Of a stretch of 64,000 bases of DNA, positions 32,827-42,912 are shown piece after piece. The stretch comes from an uncultured Psychrobacter sp. (GTDB lineage: Bacteria; Pseudomonadota; Gammaproteobacteria; Pseudomonadales; Moraxellaceae). The DNA lies in assembly GCA_947489525.1 (NCBI GenBank), contig CANLDW010000003.1:248001-312000 (forward strand), given 5' to 3'. The position numbers and the translations under genes are program-made. Each line of letters starts with the position of its first letter. Positions within the stretch are counted from its first letter, which is position 1. Under the pieces are notes generated by a model. The model was not told where the DNA came from, did not search any database, and saw only the letters and a list, made by a program, of their open reading frames with translations.

Positions 32827-33963
32827 TTATTGGTCTGTTTGCTCGCGAATGATGTTTAACATACGGCGTAACGGTTCGGCAGCGCCCCATAACAGCTGAT
32901 CACCTACAGTAAATGCGCCTAGATACTCAGGGCCCATATTGAGCTTACGCAGACGACCAAGAGCAACAGTCAAAGTGCCAGTGACCGCCACAGGCGTTAA
33001 GCGCTGTACGGTTGCTTCTTTCGTGTCTTCAACGACATCAAGCCATTCATTACCGCTGTTTTTAAGAGCATCTTCGATTTCTGCTAATGGGATATCTTTT
33101 TTGAGCTTGATCGTCAGACCTTGCGCGTGACAACGCATCGCGCCAATGCGCACACACATACCATCGATAGGAATCTTGCTATCCGCGTCGTTACCGAGGA
33201 TCTTATTGGTTTCAACGCCACCTTTCCACTCTTCTTTTGACTGCTTATTATCCATTTGCACATCAATATAGGGAATCAAGCTACCTGCGAGTGGCACGCC
33301 AAAGTACTGCTGCGGGAAATCAGCTGAGCGCTGGGTATCAGCGATTTTTTTATCGATCTCGAGGATAGCGCTTGCAGGATCCGTCAGCTCCTTTTCAACT
33401 GCATCATGTAGTACGCCCATGCCTTTAATGAGTTCGCGCATATTATTAGCCCCCGAACCACTTGCTGCTTGATACGTCATGGCGCTCACCCATTCGATCC
33501 AGCCTCTATTGAACAGCTCACCAATAGCCATTAGCATAAGCGATACGGTACAGTTACCACCAATGAAGTCTTTAGTACCTGTTGCAAGCGCCTTGTCAAT
33601 GACCTGACGATTTACAGGATCGAGAATAATGATGCTGTTGTCTTTCATGCGTAGGGTGCTGGCCGCATCAATCCAGTAGCCATCCCAGCCGCTATCACGT
33701 AAAGGCTGATGTACTTTTTGCGTGTAGTCGCCGCCTTGACAGGTAATAATCACATCGCAATCAGCAAGCGCTGTAATATCATTGGCATCTTTGAGCGTGC
33801 TGGCCGCAACACCATCAAAGCTTGGTGCAGCGCCGCCTGCATTACTGGTTGAAAAAAACACCGGCGTAATACCAGCAAAGTCATTTTCAGCGGTCATGCG
33901 CTCTATCAATACTGAGCCGACCATACCACGCCAGCCTACTAAGCCTACTGTCAAATTGCTCAT
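32827..33963 (-). CDS. asd: aspartate-semialdehyde dehydrogenase
   Basis: [53 protein letters not shown]; the longer ORF reaches 34104 but the homologous start is at 33963. Confidence 0.95.
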   Translation of the reverse strand: MSNLTVGLVGWRGMVGSVLIERMTAENDFAGITPVFFSTSNAGGAAPSFDGVAASTLKDANDITALADCDVIITCQGGDYTQKVHQPLRDSGWDGYWIDAASTLRMKDNSIIILDPVNRQVIDKALATGTKDFIGGNCTVSLMLMAIGELFNRGWIEWVSAMTYQAASGSGANNMRELIKGMGVLHDAVEKELTDPASAILEIDKKIADTQRSADFPQQYFGVPLAGSLIPYIDVQMDNKQSKEEWKGGVETNKILGNDADSKIPIDGMCVRIGAMRCHAQGLTIKLKKDIPLAEIEDALKNSGNEWLDVVEDTKEATVQRLTPVAVTGTLTVALGRLRKLNMGPEYLGAFTVGDQLLWGAAEPLRRMLNIIREQTDQ

Positions 33964-34414
33964 GAAACCTAATCCTCTCATTATGTCTTTATATAGTGCT
34001 ATGCTAGCGCCTAACAATGCCGTGAATGAACAAAAAAAGCAAGGCGTTATTAAGCTATTGAAGCGATTTTGACCGCTGTATATTGAACTACCAAGTCGAT
34101 CCAATACTATCGTTTATAATGTGTATACTCAGCGAGTATTACAAGGGTGCAATTTATATTTATAAGCTTTTATGACTTGTAGAGTCGCGTGGCAAGTTAT
34201 AGCTACTGTAACGTTTTATAGTTGCTTTGACAAAAATAAGCGGCATGAGTAGGCGTCAGCGTCACGAGATGCTAAAGTATGCAGTATCGTCCAACAAGGC
34301 TACTGGCTAAACGATTATTGAGTTATTCTTTATAAACTTATATCAGCGGTACAGTAAGTCTCGTATAAATATCTGCCGCTACGTCAGCAATTTAATGAAT
34401 GGTCAACACATATT

Positions 34415-35557
34415 ATGGATTTTCTTTTTATATACTACGCCGTACAGTTATTAGCAGGATTGGTTGTTTTTGTTACCATTTGGGGCTGGTTGCCTGTCGA
34501 TAATTGGTGGGTACGAGCCGTTGAGTTTCCGCGTATTCAAATTATGGTATTGGGGCTAACCGCTTGGCTTGGTATGTTACTGTCGTGGTCAACATGGCAG
34601 CGCAAACAGTGGGCTTTATTTGGTGCGCTTAGCGTGTCATTAGGGTTTCAGCTGCGCATGGTACTGCCTTATACTAGGCTTTGGAAAAAAGAAGTACAAA
34701 AGGCTAAGGACAAAGGGGACGGTCAGGCAAGTCAGATCAAAATTATGGTCTCAAATGTTCTTACCCCCAATAATCGCACCCAAGATCTTGTAGATTTGGT
34801 CAATCAAAAAGAACCAGACATCTTGATTACGCTTGAGAGCGATAAAAAATGGGAGCGCGCGCTCGAAGCGATTGAGCCTGATTATCCTTATACTGTGAAA
34901 GTACCCTTAGATAATCTTTATGGTATGCATTTATACTCGAAACTTGAGCTTATCGATCCTGAAGTTAAGTACCTTATGATAGATGACATACCCTCCATTC
35001 ATACGCAGATGCGCTTGCCGAGCGGGCGTGTTATTTGGCTTTACTGCTTGCATCCCATGCCGCCAAGTCCAACGGAGGCTGATAAATCAACTACGCGCGA
35101 TGCAGAGCTGCTCATGGTTGGTAGGCATATTGAAGAAAATAACCAGACGGCCATACTAGCAGGCGACCTCAATGATGTCGCTTGGTCAAAAACAACGCGC
35201 CGTTTTCAGCGTATCTCAGGGCTATTAGATCCGCGTATTGGTCGTCACTTTATCAATACCTTTCATGTCAAGTATCCGTTTTTACGCTGGGCACTGGATC
35301 ATATCTTTCATAGTGCCTGCTTTACCGTTGTCGATATTAAACGTATGCCCTCAATTGGCTCCGACCACTTTCCAGTTATGACGACTTTGCAATACGAGCC
35401 AGAAGAGGCCAGCATACAAGAACAAAACGCGCCGACAACAGACTCAAAAGATATCGATGAGGCGAACAAAAAAATTGAAGAAGGTAGCGTGGAGGGCGAA
35501 AAGGTGTCTATGGAACATGCTGAAGAACGCACTGAACAGCTTAAAAATTCAACGTAG
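34415..35557 (+). CDS. endonuclease/exonuclease/phosphatase family protein, membrane-anchored
   Basis: N-terminal TM segments, then IKIMVSNVLTPN...AILAGDLNDVAWS...ALDHIFHS...IGSDHFPVMTTL. Confidence 0.85.
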   Translation: MDFLFIYYAVQLLAGLVVFVTIWGWLPVDNWWVRAVEFPRIQIMVLGLTAWLGMLLSWSTWQRKQWALFGALSVSLGFQLRMVLPYTRLWKKEVQKAKDKGDGQASQIKIMVSNVLTPNNRTQDLVDLVNQKEPDILITLESDKKWERALEAIEPDYPYTVKVPLDNLYGMHLYSKLELIDPEVKYLMIDDIPSIHTQMRLPSGRVIWLYCLHPMPPSPTEADKSTTRDAELLMVGRHIEENNQTAILAGDLNDVAWSKTTRRFQRISGLLDPRIGRHFINTFHVKYPFLRWALDHIFHSACFTVVDIKRMPSIGSDHFPVMTTLQYEPEEASIQEQNAPTTDSKDIDEANKKIEEGSVEGEKVSMEHAEERTEQLKNST

Positions 35558-35674
35558 TCTATAAGACTAGACGCTACATCAAATCCTATTCATCGACGCG
35601 TAAGCAAAAGCGTACAATAAATAGCGTCTTTAGCTTCTAGCTGAGACCATGGCTTTAGCATACAATAGCTTCAT

Positions 35675-35856
35675 CAACACAAGGATAGGCAAGGATGCCT
35701 GATTAATCGTGTTGAGGTAGTCATGATAAAAGATAGGTCAGCCCGCTATCTTTGATGTGACTATTTAAGACTCAGGATGAGTTTATAAGGAAGAGATAAT
35801 AACAATAAGATAGAGCGTAAAAACCCTGAACCTATCGCCCTAGGTTCAGGGTTTTT
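35675..35856 (+). ncRNA. candidate structured RNA ending in a terminator (speculative)
   Basis: CAACAC(35675-35680)/GTGTTG(35709-35714) enclosing AGGCA-agga-TGCCT; AAAGATAG(35729-35736)/CTATCTTT(35746-35753); then the terminator at 35819-35856. No convincing ORF. Confidence 0.3.
35819..35856. terminator. strong rho-independent terminator
   Basis: AAAAACCCTGAACCTA-tcgccc-TAGGTTCAGGGTTTTT: 16-bp perfect stem, T-run on both strands. Confidence 0.88.
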
Positions 35857-36048
35857 CTTTGTCTAAAAAAGCAGTATAAAAAGAGAGTCTATTAGAAAAA
35901 GCTAGCCGACATTTAAAAGATTGATTGTTCTGCAGCATCTGCCAAGATAAAAACGAAAAACAGCAGATAAAACTAAAGACATGCCCGCGTCACATGCCTA
36001 TGTTACTTGCCTTTAACTTAATATGGGTTACAAGTGAAATGACCTGTC

Positions 36049-37470
36049 CTACTCAATGATTTGAATATAAGCACTTGTACGTAAGTCCTGTAGCCAATCC
36101 TCACGAGCTTGGGGCGCAAGACGCTGATATAGAGCTTGACGCGCGGTATTGCGGCGATACTCAGCGCTTACATCTTGTTGCCGCTTATCATCGACTTTGA
36201 GGATGTGCCAACCAAACTGCGTCTTAAAAGGTGCAGAGTAGTCACCAACCGCTGTGTTTTTCATTACAGCTTCAAAAGGTCCTACCATATCTTGCTCGCT
36301 TACCCATTCAAGATCGCCGCCGCGTCCCGCCGAACCGGGGTCATCTGAATAGGTTGAAGCTAGATCTGCAAAGTCAGCACCGCTGCGTAACTGATTATAT
36401 AAATCATTGATCTTTTGCTCAGCTAAGGCATTGTTTTGCAGCTCATCGACTTTGACTAAGATATGCCTTGTGCGCCACTGCGGTATAAGGGTAATGTCGC
36501 TTGATCTTTTGTCAGTGAGCTTTACGATGTCGATACCTGAAGGGGTAACTAGGGGTGCGCTGACACCGCCGACTTCAAGGTTGGTAATCTCATCTGCAAG
36601 CTCAGTGGGCAGGGCTACGGCTTTATTGAAGCCCATATCACCACCTTGTAGCGGGATAGGATAGCTACCTTGAGCGTTAAGCAGCGCTTGTTCAACGTCG
36701 ACATTAGAGTCTAGCAAACGTACGCGCAGCGTTTGAGCAACTTGTAGTGCCTCATCGCGCTGAGCTTGTGACAAGCGGCTGTAGTCGTCCACATAAGGGA
36801 CGCGTATATGAAGGGTTTGATACTCACTTTGATTTAAGCGTTTGGCCTCAGGTGAGGATAAAAACGCGTCAATATCTTGCTCGCTAATACGTACACGATT
36901 GGCTATCTGGCGCTGCTGTAAAGCTTGAATAGAAGCGTCTTCAATGAGCTGCGCGCGCAAAGCTGCATAACTGCCAGGTTGCTGAGCATCCAAACGTTGC
37001 TGCAAGGCAGAGATACTACCTAAACCCTCAGCTTGAGAAATTTGCGCTAAGCGTTGGTTGATCGCATCCTCATTTGGTCGAAGACCTGAGCGATTGATTA
37101 AGGAGAGTTGCAGCTCGCGTAATATAAGCGCGTTTAGAACCTCTGATTGTAGTTCCGGTGAGTTAGCAATAGGCTGACCTTCCGCTTGCGCTCTTGCTTG
37201 GGTACGATTGATTGCGTTCATCAGATCGCTTTTGAGAATAGCATTGTCATTCACTAAAGCGATAATACCATCGGCACTGGTTGCAGGTGACAGACGAGCG
37301 GCAAGGTTTGTAGTGGTATCATCTTGATTGGCACTAGTTTGAGTCGTCGTTGGCTGAACAGTAGCTGCCTGAGCGCTCAGGCTCAGCCCAACGCCTGTAC
37401 CTAAGACCATAGCTAATAATACGGCGCGGCGGCTCTGATTTAAACAAAAAAGTCTCATAGGGTTCCTCAT
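36049..37470 (-). CDS. surA: periplasmic chaperone / peptidyl-prolyl isomerase SurA
   Basis: DGIIALVNDNAILKSDLMNAI, two parvulin-type domains (RTRHILVKVDELQNNALAEQKINDLYNQLRSGADFADLASTYSDDPGSAGRGGDLEWV), next to lptD. Confidence 0.95.
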   Translation of the reverse strand: MRNPMRLFCLNQSRRAVLLAMVLGTGVGLSLSAQAATVQPTTTQTSANQDDTTTNLAARLSPATSADGIIALVNDNAILKSDLMNAINRTQARAQAEGQPIANSPELQSEVLNALILRELQLSLINRSGLRPNEDAINQRLAQISQAEGLGSISALQQRLDAQQPGSYAALRAQLIEDASIQALQQRQIANRVRISEQDIDAFLSSPEAKRLNQSEYQTLHIRVPYVDDYSRLSQAQRDEALQVAQTLRVRLLDSNVDVEQALLNAQGSYPIPLQGGDMGFNKAVALPTELADEITNLEVGGVSAPLVTPSGIDIVKLTDKRSSDITLIPQWRTRHILVKVDELQNNALAEQKINDLYNQLRSGADFADLASTYSDDPGSAGRGGDLEWVSEQDMVGPFEAVMKNTAVGDYSAPFKTQFGWHILKVDDKRQQDVSAEYRRNTARQALYQRLAPQAREDWLQDLRTSAYIQIIE

Positions 37471-37516
37471 TACATCTATCGTCGGGAATGATAATAGGTT
37501 AGTTGATCAATAGTGT

Positions 37517-40390
37517 TTAGTCTTTCCATGCCGTTTGTACAGGTTCAAAGCCCAGCACTTTGTCAGTAAGCAGTTTACTCAAGCGGCTACTGCTACTACC
37601 AAGGCCATTCAAGCGTATTTCAGCCATAATTGCTTGATTAGGCTCGTCTTGCACGTTTAGATCATTGTAGTAACGACGACCATATACCGCAAAACCAATA
37701 CAGCAGTCCTCGTAATCAACACCTATCAACGAATCAAGCATTTTGTTGCGCTCATAATCGTATTGGCCTTGAGCCAAGACTCGCCACTTACTATTTATTG
37801 GGAAAACAGCGGAAGCGGTAAGCGCGGATAGCGGTAATTGATTGGTATTGTCATCGCGCTGACGCTTGACGTAACCGATGTTAAATAAACTATTGATAGA
37901 CGGCTGGTAACGCAGCTCAGTAGTGATAAAATTGAGATCATAGCTGCTATCTAGCGCACCGCTGATATCCACCCAAACATTATTGTAGGGCTGTGTACTC
38001 GTATTCCAGACCATTCCTGATGAGGAAGAGTCAAATACAGGCTGCTGATCATCAAGTGTCACCCGGCCATCATCGATATAAAACTGCTCAGCAATGCTAC
38101 CATCAAAACGTGTCACACCCGTTGCATCGATGTAACGATAGTTGATACCTGGCGTGATGGCATGCAAATCTTGCAAACGGTCGTGTCCTAAAAACCAACT
38201 ATCAGAGAATAGTTGCTCGTAGTTGATTGAAGCAATCCGCGAATTAAAGTTAGGAATGTCGTTTTGATCTTCAAAAGGGGAGTAGGTATATTTCAAGCGG
38301 GGGTTTAACAGCTGATAACCGCCTAAACTGTCGTTAAAAGCGCCAAACGGTGAACCTGCTTGATACAGATAGAGTCCAGCATCGACGCTCGCTTGTGGCA
38401 CAAACACAGATTGATCACCATCTTCCTCAGTAAGGTTATTTGCCTCTAGACTGTCCTCATCATAAGCAGTATACAAATGCTGCAAGCTCAACTTAGGCTT
38501 CACGTAGCCCCAAGTCTCTTCCATAGGATAGGCGGCGCTCAATGTATTGTAGATACGCGTGCCACTCTTTTCGTTCTCAGAGCCATCATCAATAGACTTT
38601 TTAAAATAAGCTAGGTCGTGAGTCCCTGTAATGTCAAACTGCTCTGCCCACGGTAGACGATAATTTAATGTCAGCTGCGGTAAACGCGAATAAGGCTTGT
38701 CCTTATCTTCTAATGCCTCACCCGTATTTGTGAAGGCATCCAAGGACTGAAAAGTTTCAACCTTAAGCTCGCCTGTAATGTAGTCATTATAGTAATTCAG
38801 ACGAGCGCGTCTAGGCAGGTTTAACGTATTGTTAGTGAGACCGAGCGTATCAAAGTCAGAGATATAATCAGCGTCTGATACGTAGCTGTATTTGGCATCC
38901 CCACTTAAGCGCGGGATACTATTAGATGACCAGTAGTGATCATAAAAAAAACTTTTACGATCCTCATTATCAAACTCTTTATCGTTAGGTAGATAAGCAC
39001 CCGTAAAAATCCCCTCACCAAAGTCTTCGGTCAAATAACGAAACTCACCGGCAAGCATAGGATTACGGTTGGTATAGATACGAGTATTAATCGTGGCATC
39101 ATAGTTGGGAGCAAGGTTAAGGTAATACGGAAGATCGACCTCAAGACCACTGTCACTATTTACCCCAGCGCTGGGTAATAAAAATCCGCTACTGCGTCTG
39201 CTGTCAATAGGAAAGTTAAAATAAGGTAAATACAACACTGGCACATCCGCAATACGCAAGGTGGTATTGTATGCTTCACCGCGACCAGTTTCCGTATCTA
39301 GATCGATATTTTTGGCTTCAAGCTGCCACTTACGATCCGTTGGTGGACAAGTCGTAAACATGACCTCATCAAGCTCGTACTGAGTATCGTTGGGCTTGTT
39401 AAGCTGTTTGGCATAGCCGTGTGCTTGTAGCGGCACACTGGCAAACGCCACCTCTTTAGCGGTTGATTGCCGATTTTGCGTATTGTAAGCCAAGCTATCA
39501 GCAACGCCAATAAGCCCACCTTGATTAGCGCGCTGGCTCAAAGAGACTTTGTTTGCATCTGATAAAGCAGTACGCCTCTCGCTACTACCGACATCACCAA
39601 TGGCTTGATCGGTGAACATCACGCCACCTTGTGCGCTTGCTGTATTGCTAGCGAGATCTAAAACAACGCTATCTGCTCTGATCTGCTGAGTACCTTGATT
39701 GACAATGACGTTGCCTGATAGCTCAGCGTAATCGACACTGTCGTAGTAGCCATAGTCAGATTCTGCGAATAACGGTACTTCACCGTTTGGATCTAGGGTG
39801 GTTTGATCAATAGAGGCGTCACTGGCAGCGCGCTGATAGTTCGCACTTTGCTCAGGATAGACCCATTGACCTTCGCAGCGCTGGAGGCTATCTACTTCAA
39901 GAGCGCTAGGTAATAGTTTAAGATTGCGACCTAGTTTAGGTAGCGTTTGTCTCGCTACTGATGTGCGCTTTGGTAGCCCATCAGGTCGTGCTGGGTCTCT
40001 TAGTTGAGAGACATCGGTATCAGGCGTAAGCTCATAAAATTCTGCCAAGCGTACTAGGCTGTCTTGGACGTTATCGCTATCAACGTCGAGACGACTACTA
40101 CGGGTAATCGGACTGATGACTTGATCAGTCTGCTGATTGCCGTCTGTAGTTTGACTGTCATTACTAGGAGTGTCAGCGATATCATCCAAACGCTCTGTAT
40201 TATCGTCATATCGAGTACGAGCGTCATCCAAAATAAGAGCGTCTTCCTCTTTATTAGCATTATTGATTGCTGATACCGCTAAAGGTTCAGGAGCGTTATT
40301 AGCCGCACCAACTGCTAAGCTTGAGAAGCCCAAGGCTCCAAATAAAATCAAACGGATGCTTTGGTAGAGCGGAGAATATAACAAGGGCAC
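37517..40390 (-). CDS. lptD: LPS assembly outer membrane protein LptD
   Basis: CEGQWVYPE, OstA-like repeats, MFTTCPPTDRKWQLEAKNIDLD, FPIDSRRSSGFLLPSAG; upstream of surA. Confidence 0.95.
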   Translation of the reverse strand: MPLLYSPLYQSIRLILFGALGFSSLAVGAANNAPEPLAVSAINNANKEEDALILDDARTRYDDNTERLDDIADTPSNDSQTTDGNQQTDQVISPITRSSRLDVDSDNVQDSLVRLAEFYELTPDTDVSQLRDPARPDGLPKRTSVARQTLPKLGRNLKLLPSALEVDSLQRCEGQWVYPEQSANYQRAASDASIDQTTLDPNGEVPLFAESDYGYYDSVDYAELSGNVIVNQGTQQIRADSVVLDLASNTASAQGGVMFTDQAIGDVGSSERRTALSDANKVSLSQRANQGGLIGVADSLAYNTQNRQSTAKEVAFASVPLQAHGYAKQLNKPNDTQYELDEVMFTTCPPTDRKWQLEAKNIDLDTETGRGEAYNTTLRIADVPVLYLPYFNFPIDSRRSSGFLLPSAGVNSDSGLEVDLPYYLNLAPNYDATINTRIYTNRNPMLAGEFRYLTEDFGEGIFTGAYLPNDKEFDNEDRKSFFYDHYWSSNSIPRLSGDAKYSYVSDADYISDFDTLGLTNNTLNLPRRARLNYYNDYITGELKVETFQSLDAFTNTGEALEDKDKPYSRLPQLTLNYRLPWAEQFDITGTHDLAYFKKSIDDGSENEKSGTRIYNTLSAAYPMEETWGYVKPKLSLQHLYTAYDEDSLEANNLTEEDGDQSVFVPQASVDAGLYLYQAGSPFGAFNDSLGGYQLLNPRLKYTYSPFEDQNDIPNFNSRIASINYEQLFSDSWFLGHDRLQDLHAITPGINYRYIDATGVTRFDGSIAEQFYIDDGRVTLDDQQPVFDSSSSGMVWNTSTQPYNNVWVDISGALDSSYDLNFITTELRYQPSINSLFNIGYVKRQRDDNTNQLPLSALTASAVFPINSKWRVLAQGQYDYERNKMLDSLIGVDYEDCCIGFAVYGRRYYNDLNVQDEPNQAIMAEIRLNGLGSSSSRLSKLLTDKVLGFEPVQTAWKD

Positions 40391-40844
40391 ACCTATGATT
40401 GTAGAGCTTATTGGGGTTTAACAGGTTGTATAAAACTATTATGTTCGTTGTATCTTAAGAGTACATCTGATAAATATCGGCAGCAAACCACGACAGGCTA
40501 CAAGTATATAATCTAAAATGCGTCTAAAAAACCAACAAGCAATTTAAATAACGACTTATCATAGTCAAAAAAAACCAAATCAGCTACACTATTTAGCAAA
40601 TTTTATAGCTTAGACTTGCGAAGTATAGTGATAAAGTCAGGCATAGCGCTTTTGTAGTCGCTTCTAAGCTACAAACAAGCCACAAAACCAGCTCGCAAAA
40701 AAAGGGGTGTCACTATCGAAGCTTGAAGTTGTTTTCAAACAAACACCTGACAGCCTAAGCTGAATTGCCCTATTTTAGCAAGTATTTGTCCGACTTATCA
40801 CAACTTTAGTGATTTCCTCTTTAATTTAACTGGCAACGTTCTTT

Positions 40845-41924
40845 ATGACCACTGTAAACCTTACCAATACCACCAGTCGCCAACAGCAGCTCATGCTGTG
40901 GGTACAAAATGCACTCGGTCAACAAGATGTGGTGCTCAATAGCTTACCTGGTGATGCCAGTAGCCGTCAGTATCATCGAGTGCAGCTTGGAGAGGATAAG
41001 TCGGCAAGCGCGCGCTACATCGTAATGGATGCCGCCGATGAACAAGAGGCTATGGCACAGTTTATAACGGTTGCTACGCTTATGGCGCCAGCTATTAACG
41101 TACCTGACATCCTTGGTCAAGACCTTGCCAATGGGTTTTTGTTGCTGCAAGATTTTGGCGCTGTAGAGTTCGCCCATCTATTAGTCGATGAGCCTGCCGA
41201 GACAATTGATGCGCACTATCAATCCGCTATGCAGACCTTGATTGAGCTACAGCGCATCTCCGTTGATACCGCTAGCAAGACTTATAAAATACCGCTTTAC
41301 GATGCTGCCATATTAGACCGAGAAATGGATCTATTTAGCGAATGGTTTATCCCTTATATTGGCGCAGCGCTTGATACTACATTATGGCACAACTCAAAAA
41401 CCGCGCTTATCAATGCGATTTTAGCGCAGCCGCAAGTCGTCGTGCACCGTGATTACCACAGCCGTAATTTGATGCAAGATCAAGCTGATACTAGCCGCTT
41501 AGGAGTTATTGACTTTCAAGATGCTCTCATTGGGGCATACAGCTATGATTTGGTATCACTAGTTCGTGACGCGTATGTCGATTGGCCAGATATGCAAGTG
41601 ACTAAGTGGATACATGACTTTTGGCATAGGCAGCAACAGGCTGGTCTTGAACACGCTTCTAGTGCGGCGCAATTTGAAAACGATGTGAACATTATGGGCG
41701 TGCAGCGTCATTTAAAGGTACTGGGTATTTTTATTCGCTTGTCTAAACGCGACGGTAAAGATCGCTATCTGGCTGATATTCCAAAGGTTATGCGTGATTT
41801 GCTTTTAGAGCTAGATTGGCTTGGTGTGCATGGATCTGAGGATATAAAAAGCGCGGTATTACCATTTAACGAGTGGCTGCGCACCATCGTATTACCCGCT
41901 TATCAAAATGTATTCTTAAAATAA
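40845..41924 (+). CDS. amgK: aminoglycoside-phosphotransferase-like sugar kinase, AmgK-type
   Basis: LPGDASSRQYHRV, VVHRDYHSRNLM, GVIDFQDALIGAYSYDLVSLVRDAYVDWP; followed by murU, divergent from lptD as in pseudomonads. Confidence 0.88.
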   Translation: MTTVNLTNTTSRQQQLMLWVQNALGQQDVVLNSLPGDASSRQYHRVQLGEDKSASARYIVMDAADEQEAMAQFITVATLMAPAINVPDILGQDLANGFLLLQDFGAVEFAHLLVDEPAETIDAHYQSAMQTLIELQRISVDTASKTYKIPLYDAAILDREMDLFSEWFIPYIGAALDTTLWHNSKTALINAILAQPQVVVHRDYHSRNLMQDQADTSRLGVIDFQDALIGAYSYDLVSLVRDAYVDWPDMQVTKWIHDFWHRQQQAGLEHASSAAQFENDVNIMGVQRHLKVLGIFIRLSKRDGKDRYLADIPKVMRDLLLELDWLGVHGSEDIKSAVLPFNEWLRTIVLPAYQNVFLK

Positions 41925-41944
41925 CTATTAAAAAAGGAGTCGTT

Positions 41945-42682
41945 ATGTCAGTGATCACCCAAGCAATGATTTTGGCAGCAGGGAAAGGTACGCGGCTGCG
42001 ACCTTTGACACTTGAAACGCCAAAGCCACTCGTTGAAGTTGGTGGACAGGCGCTGATCGTCTGGCACATAAAAGCGCTAAAAGCTGCTGGTATTACCGAT
42101 ATTACTATCAATGTCTCATGGCTCGCCGATAAGCTCATGGACGCATTAGGTGATGGCTCAAATTATGGAGTTACTATTCACTGGTCCGTGGAAGCGGACG
42201 AACCCTTGGAGACGGCAGGTGGAATTTATAAGGCGCTACAGGAAGATAAGTTAAAAGATGAGCCTTTTATACTGGTCAATTCTGATGTGTGGACGACCTA
42301 TGATTTTACTCAATTAATAAATTATGAGCTTAGCAATGATCAAAAAGCACACTTACTCCTTATAGATAATCCTAAGCATAACGACAGTGGTGATTTTGCG
42401 ATCAATAATGGGCTGGCAAGTGAGCAGCCTATTGGGGACGCTGATAAATACACTTTTTCTGGTATTAGTGTTATATCACCGCGCCTAACAGATGGACTCG
42501 TTGAGGGTCAACCCGCTGCGCTTGCGCCATTACTCAAGCAGGCGATGCTTAAGTTCCAAGTCACCGCCGAGATCATCAGCGACAACTGGATAGACGTCGG
42601 TACACCTGAGCGTCTAGAGCAAGTCAATGATTTTATTAAGGATAAGACAGTAAAGGTCAAAAATAAGCATCAAGGTGCTTGA
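41945..42682 (+). CDS. murU: N-acetylmuramate alpha-1-phosphate uridylyltransferase, MurU-type
   Basis: QAMILAAGKGTRLRPLTLETPKPLVEVGGQALIVWHIKAL, FILVNSDVWTTYDF, DNWIDVGTPERLEQV. Confidence 0.9.
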   Translation: MSVITQAMILAAGKGTRLRPLTLETPKPLVEVGGQALIVWHIKALKAAGITDITINVSWLADKLMDALGDGSNYGVTIHWSVEADEPLETAGGIYKALQEDKLKDEPFILVNSDVWTTYDFTQLINYELSNDQKAHLLLIDNPKHNDSGDFAINNGLASEQPIGDADKYTFSGISVISPRLTDGLVEGQPAALAPLLKQAMLKFQVTAEIISDNWIDVGTPERLEQVNDFIKDKTVKVKNKHQGA

Positions 42683-42708
42683 GAGCATAAAAGAAAACGA
42701 AAGAAGAT

Positions 42709-42743
42709 AAAATGCCGCGTTAATTGGATTAACGCGGCATTTT
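42709..42743. terminator. bidirectional terminator between murU and the cyd operon
   Basis: AAAATGCCGCGTTAA-ttgga-TTAACGCGGCATTTT: 15-bp perfect stem. Confidence 0.88.
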
Positions 42744-42766
42744 TACGAGCGGACTTTGATACCGCT

Positions 42767-42895
42767 CTATACTCCCATCGCAAGCTTGATAAGCTGAGCA
42801 ATAATAAAAATAGTGAGTAGGCCGGCTAGATACAACCCAATGAACCACGCCCATTGCGACTGTTTTTTACTTAGTTTTTTACTCAGTTTTTTCAT
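42767..42895 (-). CDS. 42-aa single-TM protein downstream of cydAB (DUF2474-like oxidase accessory)
   Basis: MKKLSKKLSKKQSQWAWFIGLYLAGLLTIFIIAQLIKLAMGV*, GGAGGT-type RBS (minus strand GGAGGTCAGT) before the ATG, immediately 3' of cydB; not in the ORF track. Confidence 0.75.
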   Translation of the reverse strand: MKKLSKKLSKKQSQWAWFIGLYLAGLLTIFIIAQLIKLAMGV

Positions 42896-42912
42896 ACTGA
42901 CCTCCTGACATC

